From Anniella stebbinsi (Eukaryota > Chordata > Lepidosauria > Squamata > Anniellidae): a DNA stretch of 64,000 nt. Within the stretch, counting starts at the first letter, position 1. Every line of letters starts with the position of its first letter. A program made the translations under genes and the position numbers. Location: contig JARDYH010000007.1 of the NCBI GenBank assembly GCA_029215795.1, forward strand, positions 21,401,263 to 21,465,262, given 5' to 3'. Of this stretch, positions 1 to 10,484 are shown piece after piece. Below the pieces are notes generated by a model. That model saw only the letters and a program-made list of their open reading frames with translations. It was not told where the DNA came from and did no database searches.

Positions 1-655
1 ACTGCACCCATTTTCCCGCCTCTTCTTTTCACGGCTCCCTCCCTCCCTCCCAGTATGCAGTGGGGGTTCATCTGGTTGCCTGTTTGGGGGCCAAGTAGGA
101 ATTTTTGGCCCGTAGGCTGATTGGCCTGGCCTATGGTTTTTTTCGCCTACTTCACACTGTAAGTCTGGAGAGAGTGTCTTAGGAATGATTTATATTTCGG
201 TTACAGGTTAATTTGGTCACTAATTTCAGGCAGGTAGGGGCGGGCATGATTAGGAAAGGGATGGTGAGCATTCTGTGGCACTGTTCAGGTGACAGGTCAT
301 GTCTGAGGCCTTCCACTAAGGGTCGTGCGGCCTCAGTAGGGGGATAGGGCTGACCTGTGAGGCCAACTCAACTTGCTTCACCCGGTGTTGGGCAGCCCGG
401 GGGGGGGGGAGCGACGCGAGAAGGCCTACCCTCCCCAAAAGGGGTATGGCCTGGGGGTGGCGATCGCAAGATGCCACTCAACAGACATATAATGTTTTCG
501 CCCTATACCACCCCTAGCATAGTTGCTGGGGTAGAACAGGGCCCGCCCAGTCTCCCTTTGCAGATCATAAATAAATGTGGCCCATAATTTATACCATATA
601 TATACATGTCTCGTCTCTTTATTTCCCCCCTTATCCCCCCGCAAATGCAGATCCC
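1..655 (+). repeat. LTR-like dispersed repeat, copy A (left-truncated by window edge)
   Basis: First of three related copies (others at about 39118-39890 and 55800-56575). Shared blocks in the same order are a CCCTCCCTCCCAGTATGCAG stretch, a GGCCAAGTAGGAATTTTT block, GCCTACTTCACACTGTAAGT, and near the right end AATAAATGTGGCCC followed by a pyrimidine-rich tail (TCTCTTTATTTCCCCCC). A polyadenylation signal followed by a short tail is what the R-U5 part of an LTR looks like, but I see no TATA box, no clear TG...CA ends and no target duplication, so the LTR reading is inference. Frames through it are short and not retroviral. Confidence 0.55.
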
Positions 656-1130
656 ATCAGCATATATGTGAAGTTGGGCTCCTTCCCTCTCCCCAGAGCC
701 AACACACATTTCTATACACTTGCTTACATCAAAAGGCATTTGCAAGTTTAATGCCCAATCATCAACATTGGAGTGAACCCTTTTGAGCACTTTGCGTTCT
801 TCTTATGTTTTAACTACTCTAAATAGTTTGTTGTCATCAAAAAATCTTGGCAACATCACTGTTCACTCCTAATTCTAGAAAACACATGGACAATTTAAAA
901 TGTATTGGTCACAATACAAATCTCTGTGGGAATCCCACAGTTTACATCCCTCCATTGTGAGGATTTACCATTTGTTCCTACTCTTTGCTTTCTGTTCTTT
1001 AACCCATCACTGATCTGTAAGAGGCTTTCTCTACTTATTCTGTGACTGCTAAATTTGTTCAGAAGTCTTTGATGAAGGGCTTTGTGTAGAGGGAATGCTG
1101 TAGGTGTGATCATCAATAACTCATTAATCA
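655..1130 (-). mobile_element. CR1 LINE ORF2 fragment (reverse transcriptase, later part)
   Basis: On the minus strand, 1125-895 reads LLNKFSSHRISRESLLQISD followed by LKNRKQRVGTNGKSSQWRDV, matching the CR1 reverse-transcriptase region after the LDFxKAFD box. From 790 to about 655 it reads VDDWALNLQMPFDVSKCIEM, matching the later CR1 segment that normally reads WxxxWQMxFNxxKCxVM. The part between them, which would hold the YxDD catalytic box, is degraded. The order agrees with 2690-3830 being the upstream half of the same broken CR1. Frameshifted and non-functional. Confidence 0.75.
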
Positions 1131-1193
1131 ATATATATATTGTTTGATTCAGCCTAATCTCTGGTGAACTTTAATAAACCTCATTGTAATGCA

Positions 1194-1194
<1 letters not shown>

Positions 1195-1233
<39 letters not shown>

Positions 1234-1400
1234 TATAACCTGCCTCTCCCTACGGATCGAGGCGGGGAACACAATGCAAATACAAGCATAACAAAGTTAA
1301 AAAATTTAAAACAAGAGAAACACATCATTAAAACATCATTGAAAACACATCATTAAAAACACATCATTTCATTTTCCAACTGCATTAAGATTGTTTACTA
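1195..1400 (-). mobile_element. L2-clade LINE 3' end with (AAT)n tail
   Basis: Begins with an (AAT)n run at 1195-1229, then the antisense form of the L2 3' end seen repeatedly in this window (ATTTATAACCTGCCTCTCCC, GATCGAGGCGGGGAACA), then A-rich 3' UTR. It lies head-to-head with the plus-strand L2 that follows. Confidence 0.75.
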
Positions 1401-1489
1401 AAGCAAAACTAGGGTACAGCTTGGAAGGGGAAGTTAAGGACTTTCCAGCTAAGGAGTTATATTAATCTTCTTTGGCTAAACCACAGCGT

Positions 1490-2194
1490 ACATCCTGTGT
1501 ATGAAAGTTTCGTTGCGCCCCTTCCTAGAGTTGGAAGACCTAAAGACGGTCGTACACATGCTGGTAACTTCGAGGCTTGACTTCAGCAATGCACTGTACA
1601 TAGGGCTACCTTTGTACCTAGTCCTGAAACTTCAACTTGTTCAAAATATGGCAGCCAGGTTGGTCACCGGTACATCTAGGGGTGACCACATAACACCAGT
1701 TTTAAAATCACTTCATTGGCTGCCAATCAGTTTCCGGGCATAGTAGAAAGCGTTGGTTATTACCGTTAAAGCCCTACATGGTTTGGGTCCAGGTTACCTG
1801 CAGGATTGCCTTCTCCTGTATAATCCGCCCCGCACACTCAGGTCCTCTGGGAAGAACTTACTCAAATCAGCCAGAACTAGGCTGATGAGTGTTACCCAGA
1901 GGACCTTCTCTTCTACCGCTCCCAGACTGGGGAATGGTCTGCCAGAGGAGATTAGACAAATTAGAAGTCTTCATGAATTTAAGAGAGCCATGAAGACTGT
2001 TCTCTTCCAGCAGGCCTATCCAGTTGAATTTTAAGATGTTTTCAATGATGTATTGGTTTTTATTTGTTTTTAATATCTCATCTTTTTTGTGGCCTTGATA
2101 TTTGATATTTATTGTTGTTCCCTGCCTCGCTCCAGAGGGACAGGCAGGTTAGAAATAATAATAATTATTATTATTATCATTATTATTATTATCA
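1490..2194 (+). mobile_element. L2-clade LINE, ORF2 C-terminus plus 3' UTR (degraded)
   Basis: Reads RPFLELEDLKTVVHMLVTSR, then LKLQLVQNMAARLVTGTSRG and PVLKSLHWLPISFRA, then after a stop codon VKALHGLGPGYLQDCLLLYN, TQRTFSSTAPRLGNGLPEEI and an end at PVEF. These are the hallmark blocks of the L2 ORF2 C-terminal region. Stops near 1741 make it non-coding. The 3' UTR ends with the CCTGCCTCGCTCCAGAGGGA signature and a (TTA)n tail to about 2194. Confidence 0.85.
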
Positions 2195-2502
2195 TGTGTT
2201 AGGCCAAATGCCTTGTATTTCATATATTCCTATATCAGCAATCATGTACTCACGTAGCAGCAAATATGTATACGTGAGTCAGCTTCATTAACTTGTCCGA
2301 GTGTAAACTTTTCCTAGGCCAAACCCTAATATCCCCCTCCCTTAGAAATGCCGATTATGCATGATTCAAAAGTGTATAAAACCAAGTGCCTTGTAATGTA
2401 AATGGCAGTCAGAACCTCCTGTTCTGGCTCCAACAGACGTTCAATAAAACCTTCTTCTGAGGACTACTTCATATGTGAGTATTATTTTGGTCCCCACTGC
2501 CA
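2195..2502 (+). mobile_element. Putative solo LTR
   Basis: Starts TGTGTTAGGCC and ends ...CCCCACTGCCA. Between lie a TATA-like box TATAAAA (2375-2381) and a polyadenylation signal AATAAA (2443-2448), 62 bases apart, followed by a short U5-like tail. This is the expected order of an LTR. No internal retroviral frames flank it, so it would be a solo copy. I could not find a convincing 4-6-bp target duplication, and the exact ends are uncertain. It sits inside the interval that splits the CR1 at 655-3830. Confidence 0.5.
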
Positions 2503-2689
2503 TCCATTTAAGTTGCTAGCGGGAATCTAACTCCACTGAGTTAATGGGTGGTCAGTCACCATTCAGGGTGGGCCCTTTAGGGTCTCCACTAGACTACATT
2601 AGGCCTTAGTTTGTGGCAATTCATATAGTAAATTAGAAGGGAGATCTTTCTTATAAGGGATCTACTCCTTATCAATAAGGTGAGCCCTT

Positions 2690-2996
2690 TCTCACAATAG
2701 GGTGTCACTAGACCACCCAGGAGGGCTAAAAATCCCCCCCACACTTTGTCAAAAGCCTTTTGGAAGTCCAAGTAAATAGTATCTTCTGGATCTCTCCTGT
2801 CCATATATTTATTGGCATTTCCAAAGAACTCTGAAAGGTTAGTGAGACAGGATGTTGAAGATCCCTTGTTGATTTTTTTGAGCAGAGCTTGCCCTTCTAT
2901 ATGTTAACTAATAATATATTTATTAATGATTTCCACCAATTTACTCAAAATAAATGTTAGATAATTGGCTTGTAAGTTCCTTGGAAACACCCCACC
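2690..2996 (-). mobile_element. CR1 LINE ORF2 fragment (RT, LDFxKAFDKV box)
   Basis: On the minus strand it reads GQALLKKINKGSSTSCLTNL, then a segment ending in DTIYLDFQKAFDKV. The last is the conserved block of CR1 reverse transcriptase that contains the first catalytic aspartate (YLDFxKAFD). The upstream part of the same ORF resumes at 3317 after a MITE insertion. The downstream part continues at 655-1130 after a large interruption. Confidence 0.8.
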
Positions 2997-3316
2997 TAGG
3001 GTGACCAGATAAAATCCAGGTCAGGGCTCATGGAACTTTAACAGTTGTAGAGAAAAGGGCATTTCAGCCAGTGTCATTTGTATGCAATTAGTTCCTGGTG
3101 ATATTCCCTCTTCATCACAACAGTTAAAGGTGCAGGCACTATACTAGAGTGACCATATACAAAAGAAGGCAGGGCCCCTGCAACTTTAACTGTTGTGATG
3201 AAGAGGGAATTTCACCAGGAACGAATTGCATACAAATGACCCTGGCTGAAATTCCCTTTTCTCTGCAACTGTTAAAGTTACATGAGCCCTGACCTGGATT
3301 TTATCTGGTCAGCCTA
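2997..3316. mobile_element. Palindromic hAT-type MITE, copy 1, exact 8-bp target duplication
   Basis: 320 bp. The ends are TAGGGTGACCAGATAAAATC and, in inverse complement, TAGGCTGACCAGATAAAATC. It is flanked by an exact 8-bp direct repeat accccacc at 2989-2996 and 3317-3324. 8-bp duplications with short TAGGG-type ends are characteristic of hAT transposons. Almost the whole element folds back, and each half is itself a weaker hairpin (GGGAATTTCAGCC against GGTGAAATTCCC), with an internal TIR-like TAGAGTGACCATATAC at the centre. It interrupts a CR1 ORF2, giving the relative age. Non-coding. Confidence 0.9.
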
Positions 3317-3830
3317 ACCCCACCCCACGCTGGGGAGCACATCCCACACATGAGCCACTTAGGAATTTTAATACATTAAGTGAATCTTTTCTTTTCTTTT
3401 TTAAAATGTTGTTACATTTGCCACTCTCCAATTCTCTGGTAAAAAAGGCTGATATTTGGGGCATGTTACATATTTTTGTTAGAAGATCAGCAATTTCACA
3501 TTTGAGTACTTTAAAAACTCCAGGGTAGATATCATCATGGCCCGGTGATTTGTTTGCTTTCAATTTGCCAAAAACATCTGGAACTTCCATCTCTTGTCAC
3601 CACTATTTGCTTCATTTCCTCAGACTTCCTTCCTGAAAACTTCCATTCAGGCACAGATATCTGTCCTACATCTTCTGCAGCCAAGACAGATAAAAAGAAT
3701 GAATTCAGCTTCTCCGTAATTTCCATATCCTCCTTTAGTACTCATTTAACGTCATTGTCATCAAATGGTGCAACTGCCTCCCAATATGATGCCTCTGCTG
3801 TAGGAATCCTCCTCAGAGGATGAGCTAGAG
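3317..3830 (-). mobile_element. CR1 LINE ORF2 fragment (RT N-terminal part)
   Basis: Minus strand 3590-3340 reads VFGKLKANKSPGHDDIYPGV, then FKVLKCEIADLLTKI, the KxNKSPGxDxIxPxVLK block of CR1. Upstream (3726-3600) reads ITEKLNSFFLSVLAAEDVGQ, the linker preceding RT in CR1. Frameshifts and A-runs show it is dead. It is the 5' half of the CR1 that continues beyond the MITE at 2997-3316. Confidence 0.75.
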
Positions 3831-4401
3831 CTCCCAGAGGCAGATGACAGATAAGGTGCTTATGGATTTGAATATATTAATCTGTATGCAAGTATTTTAA
3901 TAAAATTAAAATGTACATTATGAAAAACCAAAACCAAAACAAAACCACATATTCACAATTTAGGAAATGCACGCTTCAAAAATGTGCACCCGAATAAGTA
4001 TTTTTCACATTTGAAAAGGTAAAGGAAATAGCTGGGATCCAGAAAAAGGAACAAAGCAAAGCAAACTTTGAAGGGTTAATTGGAGAACCTCAGTGAAGTC
4101 AGGCCTCATGGATTCTCCCATCCCAAGCATAGATTGGGATCTGGAATAAATTTGTTAACGATTTTTGCACTTTCGAACACTATCAAACTGAAACTGGAAG
4201 CCCATCTACACTACTGCTTTAAAACAATTGGTTTAAAACAGTTATCCTTTGAAATTTGCACCCTTCCAAATTTTGTTATGAAGTATTCCATGAAATAACA
4301 TGTACACAAATGTGTATATTAGTGAAAATGTATACAAAAATGCATGTATTAGGAAAAAGTACACAAAAACTTGTATGCATCTTTATGCAGTTTTAAGATT
4401 T
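3831..4401. other. No recognised gene; partial hAT-like repeat
   Basis: AT-rich. 4190-4240 carries CCCATCTACACTACTGCTTT and TTTAAAACAG, resembling the inner part of the short palindrome at 22541-22590. 4290-4380 has the TGTGTATATTAG / AAAATGCATGTATT style of the TGCATTT-rich repeats found elsewhere. No convincing frame. Confidence 0.5.

Positions 4402-4476
<75 letters not shown>
4402..4476. repeat. (TA)n(CA)n(TA)n microsatellite
   Basis: Compound dinucleotide tract: TA from 4402, AC about 4415-4442, then TA to about 4476. Confidence 0.97.
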
Positions 4477-5757
4477 GAGAAAGTATATGCTAGGCCATTT
4501 GAAAACTGTATGGGGTTGGTCTTTCTAATACACTAGTTGAGGTTAACTTCCTTGCCTCATTCTTATGGATTATAGGTATTAAACTATTCCTATTGCTAAA
4601 ACCTAACTGACTTTCATAGAAAATGCAGGCAAGAAACTATCTGCAGAATCAGTTTGACTCAAAATTGCCAAAGCTATTTCCTACGTGGCATTTTCACTTT
4701 TATTGTATGAAAATAAAAGGGAACCTTCCAGTTATTGCTGACATCTCTTTGACAAACGTGTATTCCAAGTGAAAAGTAAAATAGGAATAAAAGCTTGGTT
4801 CCTCAGTCACCGAACATCTATTTTCTTGAATTATTCATGCCACTTCTCAGCAAGTTGGGCCTGGAACCTTTTTTTTAAAAGCAAACAATAAACTCGACTC
4901 AACTAAAATAAAATAAATACTAATAATGGAGGATTTGCTTTTTCTAACATCCAAGTTAAATGTGAGTTACATTTGAATTATGTTCTGAACATGCTGTCCT
5001 TGTAGGCAAACAAATAACATTTAAAGCAAGGAATACAATCCAGAATCATTTGAATAAATGGGAGTGGGGGGCAAAGAAAGCCATATACTTTGGTAATAAA
5101 TAGATTGGTTCAGTTCCTTGGACTAACATCACTTGGCATCCATTTATGTGACTGAAGCAGAGTTAGTATTTTTTAAAAGTTGTAACACCAGGCTTCAAAC
5201 CAGTATAGCCGCCAGGAATTATTAGTATACTCTGAGATGCTGCAAAGTGAAGAGCTACCTTGAATAAATGACTGTGTCTTGATTCAATGAAGGTCACAAG
5301 GGAATGCCGGTAAATATCTGCCCATTTAGCAATTACCCAGCCGAAGAAGCCCCCACAAGAGTACCTTTGAATCAGCCAGATAAAAATCTTGGTGGGTTAA
5401 AAAAACAACCCAATCCAGAGGTGTCTGCTCTAAGGAGGGGTGAACGAGCAATGTCTGAGATCATTAGGATTCTGCGAAAGGCATCCAACTGCTCAACTTG
5501 TGCCTGAGTCCTGTTCATGTTTGTGATCATTGCACAAATCCACCAGTGATCAGAGATTAAAATTGCACAACTTCCCTAATTTGTGGCTTTCAGTACCCAG
5601 GGGGCATTTGTGCAAAATGGAATTTAAGAAAGTTTTGTAAATCAAACACTAGCGCATGTCTGCCAATTTGTATTTTTTTTTCTTTTGTGGACAAGCAATC
5701 ACATTTGGGGTTTTGAACAGGGCATGCTCATACAGGGAATGAGAGCAAAATGAAATT
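4477..5757. other. No recognised feature
   Basis: AT-rich, apparently single-copy sequence. I see no retrotransposon motifs, no long frame and no splice-bounded open exon I would defend. Confidence 0.5.
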
Positions 5758-6020
5758 TTCATAGAATCATAGAATAGTAGAGGTGGAATGGGCCTATAAG
5801 GCCATCGAGTCCAACTCGATGCGCAATGCAGGAATCCACCTTAAAGCATCCCTGATAGATGGCTGTCCAGCTGCATCTTGAATGCCTCCAGCATGGGAAA
5901 GCCCACATCCTCGCTTAGGAATTGGTTCCATTGTCGTACTGCTCTAACAGTCAGGAAGTTTTTCCTGATGTCCAGCCAGAAACTGGCTTCCTCTAACTTG
6001 AGCCCATACATCTTTAGTCA
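5758..6020 (-). mobile_element. CR1 LINE 3' end
   Basis: Starts with the CR1 terminal microsatellite in antisense (ATAGAATCATAGAAT), then GGCCATCGAGTCCAACTC and TCCAGCATGGGAAAGCCC, then CAGGAAGTTTTTCCTGATGT and GTCCAGCCAGAAACTGGCTT. On the minus strand this encodes the degraded ORF2 C-terminus and 3' UTR of a sauropsid CR1, complete to its 3' terminus and 5'-truncated as usual. Confidence 0.9.
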
Positions 6021-7812
6021 AAGCCCAGGCACCCTTTGTCAAAGTATCTTTAATATTATTATTTTCTTTTTAATAATGGGTTAGGCTACCTTGAACAGCT
6101 AGCCACATATAAAGTAATCAAGGGGCAGGGAGCAGTTCCAAACTTTATCTCATTTATTTTAGTTCAGCCTAGGCCCAACTGCTGGGTAATCAAACCTTTG
6201 TATCGTTGTGTGAAACAGTGTAACTGTCAGTGTGTTCCTTTAATTTTTCCAAATCAAATGTGCTGGAGTTATGTTTCCCGAACTTATAAGCAGCTATTCC
6301 ATGTTTCAGTAAAACGTTTAGCGTGTAAAAATCCATAGTTTCTGCAACATTCTTCTGCATAGTTCATTTTTGATCCAACATTCCACGTATCAATGTGTTG
6401 CTCATGTATCAAGGCTCACATGTGGGTGAGAATGTGCAGGATTAAATTAAACTAAATGAACACATTGATACCGTTCTTCTATATAACACTTTGATAGAGA
6501 GCCCTATATAAAAGTGCATAATGAGAAAAAGCATGATGAAAGTAGCAAAATAACACAGTATATTTGACGTAACATTTCCAGTCATCCCACTCGTCCATTA
6601 CTCCTCCTTTTTCAATACCACCAGCAAGGTATGTTTTCTGCAATTAGAGGAATTCTCCGACCATGTTTTCCCCAATGAAGACAGAGAAGTATAATTCTTC
6701 CTCATTCCTCCCTGGCACAAGGAAATGTAAGATGTAAAAGGAGAAGGAAAACTACGAAAACATTAAAAAAAAAACCACCAGCACAGAAATCTTTGTCACC
6801 TTTGCCACTTTGAGAGTTACTCCGACTTCATTAGCAACAAAACGGGGTGTTCTGGGAGCAGTCCAGGGTTTGGATCTGCTGAATCCAAAGCTCTCCATTC
6901 CTCAAAAATAACCCTGCAAGACAGCACACCAGAAAAGAAACAAACAAAACCTCTGTGACATTAGGCCCAGTTCTTCCTGTGAAGGCCTCAAAGTCAGAAT
7001 AAGCTGGAAGAAAACCCTTGCCTGGCAAAGCTAAGTATGATCATATTTAATCCTTTCTTTCTCTTTCTCATTTTGTATTAGCAGGATGAATCTTATGAAA
7101 TTGCTCTTTATGAGTGATTTGGTTTTTGTTTGTTGTTGTTTTGCTTTTACCCACTCTGCTTGCTTTTTCTGTGCCAGAGTAGACCTGCAAGTTTCTATTT
7201 ACTTTTTTTAAAAAAACCAACAACAACAGAGGCCAACCCACATGCTGAGCTCAGTCTGAAATGATTACTGAGTAATAGGCTGTGTCAAGCAGTTAACATG
7301 GATATACATATCTCATACTATTTTTTCTTGTTGCTAAATGTTTTTGTAATTTGAAATGTTACTGATAGAAAAGATGGATCCCATTCCCTGTGAAGTTGCT
7401 AATGCTGTAACCGTCACACTGCCCTGTCAACAGAGCTTTGCTGAGAGTAGTTTCTCTCACGGTGTCAATAAATATGCCATGCCATGTTGCTGTTAATGGA
7501 TGTGGCAAGAACAGCAGTTAATTAGCTGACTCCCAAAATAAATACTGTCAACTCTAATTTCCCAGCGAATAACAATGCTTGGTCCAACATGGTGAGCTAT
7601 TGAATGAACAGCGAAAGCAGTTCACCTTTTAAATGAATGAATCAAAAGGATTGGGGAAGCAAGTCAGAAGACAGACAGACTCCGGCTGCCCTTATTGACA
7701 CTTACAAAGATCATGGCCATGTGAAGTATCAGGATCCAGGGGACGTGTCATAGATATATGTGGCATTGCAAATCCATTTCCACAGGACCATTCCCAGCTT
7801 CTTCTGCAAGGT
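6021..7812. other. No recognised feature
   Basis: About 1.8 kb of AT-rich sequence without repeat signatures I know or a coding signal. It contains short A/T runs only and may be single-copy. Confidence 0.5.
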
Positions 7813-7965
7813 TAGGGATGTGCGAGAAATGTGTTTCAGTTTCTTTTTGATCAGGATTTACCCAGTTTCCACCTTGCAAACCAAACATGGACTCAGAAGC
7901 AATCTGCGGTCGGAGTTCATACATTATAGCAATTTCAGTAAAAAAAAAAATATTTAAGGAGCAGC
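7813..7965. mobile_element. hAT-like repeat fragment (TAGGGATGTGCGAGAAAT end)
   Basis: Begins TTAGGGATGTGCGAGAAATG and continues TTTTTGATCAGGATTTACCC. The same order recurs at 40848-40975 and, more weakly, at 36686 and 36997. The TAGGGATG end resembles the hAT termini of other elements here. No right end or target duplication found. Confidence 0.55.
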
Positions 7966-8399
7966 AAAATGGAGAGGCAATCACAATTCACAATCAAATT
8001 TATTAGGCAACCTAAAATAGGTTTTAGCCAAAATCATAAAAAATATACAATACAATACATAGCAAAAAAGTATAAGAATTCAATCGGAGTAAAATATATT
8101 AAATACAGTATAGGTAGTATATCAGAATGGCACATACTACTATTACTAATAATAATAATAATAACAATTTATTTCTTACCCGCCTCTCCATGACCATTGT
8201 CCTCTAAAGCAGTTCTGAGCTGAGCTGCTTTCACTGCAAACCTAGCTATATTTAACATAATGGACTTAGATGTGTCTGTCAGAAGATATATAATTTTATC
8301 CATATCTTTAAGATTAACTACCAGAGCTAGGTATCTCTTTAGATATTTGTCTCTAGGGATTTTATACAGTTTACAATATAAAAAGTAAAAAGGTGTATT
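7966..8399. other. Unrecognised AT-rich stretch with an L2 tail
   Basis: 8145-8192 is an L2 3' end in antisense ((AAT)n then TTTCTTACCCGCCTCTCCA). On either side are A/T-rich sequences (CAATCAAATTTATTAGGCAA; TTATACAGTTTACAATATAA) that look like LINE 3' UTRs but that I cannot assign. Confidence 0.5.
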
Positions 8400-8612
8400 T
8401 TTAGGATGTGTTGAAAAGATGCCTTTTTTTTTGCCTCCCGAATTGCAAGGGGGAGAGGTTTCAACAGCTTGGGTGCCACTACTGAGAAGGCCTACTGTTG
8501 GGCTTCTTCATGGAATGACCATCAAGGCCTCCTCTGATGATCTTAAATGGGTATATATAAAGGAACGTGGTCAGCTAGATATCCTGGTCCCAAGTGTTTT
8601 AGGGCTTTATCT
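8400..8612 (-). mobile_element. L2-clade LINE fragment, 3' portion of a split copy
   Basis: On the minus strand the right-hand end reads IKALKHLGPG(Y), the GLGPGYL block of L2 ORF2, followed leftward by degraded C-terminal coding sequence. The upstream part of the same ORF is at 9291-9525, so the sequence between is an insertion. Confidence 0.7.
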
Positions 8613-9290
8613 GTAACAATGAGCCTATCAGCACAGTACCTTGGAATGTTTTAAATAGTATTTTAAAACGTTCCAAATAGGTGCGTTCCAAAACGTCTTA
8701 GGCCACAATAAGGAGTACTCACGTTACAGGAGAAAAAATCTTCAGTCTTCAAAACGGTGTGTGCAGTCACACACTCTTCTGCCCCATCTCTTTCTGTTTT
8801 GTTTTTATGATGAGTTTAGGGCAAGGCATTGTGGGCGCTGTAGTTCACTCGCCCACTTTCTCCTTAGTTCCCCTTTCATTCCCTAACTTTCAATGAGTAT
8901 AGGGCTAAGCATTGTGGGTGTTGTAGTTCACTCGCTCACTTCCTCCTTAGTTCCCCTTTCATTCCCTAGCTTTCAATGAGTATAGGGCTCAGCATAGTGG
9001 GTGTTGTAGTTCACTTACCCACTTCCTCCTTATCCCCTCTTTCTTCCCCAGCAATCAACGGCTAAGCATTTGGGTGCTGGTAAATGAAGCACTGCCCCCA
9101 CAACTCACAAACGGTAAGGAAGGACACGTTATTTTACTTAAAATGATTTATTAAAAGTAAAAACCATTGTATATAGCTGAAGTGAGTTTTGAAAAACCTC
9201 GGGTATACAACGTTCAAGGGAGCGTGTCATGTGGCCCAAAGAGTTTTCATAACCATCATAAAACGTTACAAAGCTAGTGTGTAGATAGGC
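8613..9290. mobile_element. Non-autonomous DNA element with GAGCCTATC ends and three tandem 83-bp units
   Basis: Ends are GAGCCTATCAGCAC and, in inverse complement, GAGCCTATCTACACAC. The interior holds three direct tandem units of about 83 bp (8812-8894, 8895-8977, 8978-9059). Each contains a GCATTGTGGGYGYTGTAGTT block, close to the inverse complement of the ZNF143/Staf motif. Both flanks are parts of one minus-strand L2 ORF, so this is an insertion, but I found no clean target duplication. A 50-bp relative with the same ends is at 22541-22590. Confidence 0.7.
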
Positions 9291-9525
9291 TCAACATAAC
9301 CTCATAGAGTAGCTAACAGGTAGCCAATATAGTTCTTTTAACACTGGTTTTCTGTGGGCTGAGCTAGGTGTCCCCCTGAGTACCCTAGCTGCTGCATTCT
9401 GCACTAGCTGCAGCTTCGGAACCACACACAAGGGCAGCCCCCATAGAGTGCATTGCTGTAGTCTAATCGTGAGGTTACTTACTATCCAAGGTAAGAACAA
9501 TCCTGATCTTGTTCTGTTCAACAGG
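9291..9525 (-). mobile_element. L2-clade LINE fragment, 5' portion of a split copy
   Basis: Minus strand reads QCTLWGLPLCVVPKLQLVQN, then AAARVLRGTPSSAHRKPVLK and ELYWLPVSY: the YxGLPxxxxxKLQLVQNAAAR and HWLPV blocks of L2 ORF2. Confidence 0.85.
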
Positions 9526-10181
9526 ATGCACTGGTCTTCTCACTACTGATCTCATCTTGGTAATATATGAGGTGCAGTGGAATAATACCACAAGTGCATC
9601 ATCATGAACACAACTTTACGCTAAGCTCACAGTTTCCAGGACCGTTTGTACTATCAGAAATGCATGGCCCACCATCTGAGCATATATCTCTGAAGCATAT
9701 GGTTAATGTGCTGTCCCTTGTGGGCATGAATTATATAATTTGGCCTTTAAAAAATACACACACACAGCAATGACGAGCAAACAGTGTGCTTTAACTCTGC
9801 ATTAAACAGCGGGTTTTGCCATTCAGGTAAACCAGACATTTGGCAAATGAAATGTGCACCCTTGTGTATCCTTTATCAAGTCATTTCTCAGGAACGCTTC
9901 CCAAAAGATGAATTTCTGAGACGAATTTCATTTCCATGGAGGAAATTGCACATTCTCCATGTGTTCTGTTCATTCAGAGTACATTAACTATGCACTGTCC
10001 CTCCAAAGTACAACCCAGATTCACCACTTCTCTTCACCCTTTGGCTCAGATAATAAGCTACAGCTGTCTAAAATCTCTCAGAAGCTTTTTTCTGAGAAGA
10101 AGCCTACACATTTGCTTTAAAATTCCAGTTTAGATTATCTTGCTTAAACTTCTTTTCCTTCCCTCAATATCCATGTGATAT

Positions 10182-10183
<2 letters not shown>
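9526..10183. other. No recognised feature
   Basis: AT-rich, several short chance frames, no repeat signature recognised. Confidence 0.45.

Positions 10184-10227
<44 letters not shown>
10184..10227. repeat. (GA)n microsatellite
   Basis: Uninterrupted GA tract of about 44 bases. Confidence 0.98.
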
Positions 10228-10230
<3 letters not shown>

Positions 10231-10484
10231 GTGTCTCCTAGACCAGGAGTTTCCTGGCCCATGAGTTGCAGGTAGACCAGGGCAAAACTAGTGACCCACA
10301 CCTGTTTGCCCTTCCCTTCCTGGTGTTTTCCTTCTGCTATTAAATAGAACTCATTATTTTCCTCAGCTGTCTTGACCAAACAGCCTTACACCCCTCTTTA
10401 TCTCTCATTAGGTACTGTGGGCTATTGGGTATATGGTGAGCAATCTGCTAAGAAAGGAGCCATAAAGTTTAAACAACAAAGTTT

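Noticed and set aside
3309..3590. Minus-strand frame as a host gene
   Set aside because: The NKSPGxDxI motif identifies it as CR1 reverse transcriptase.
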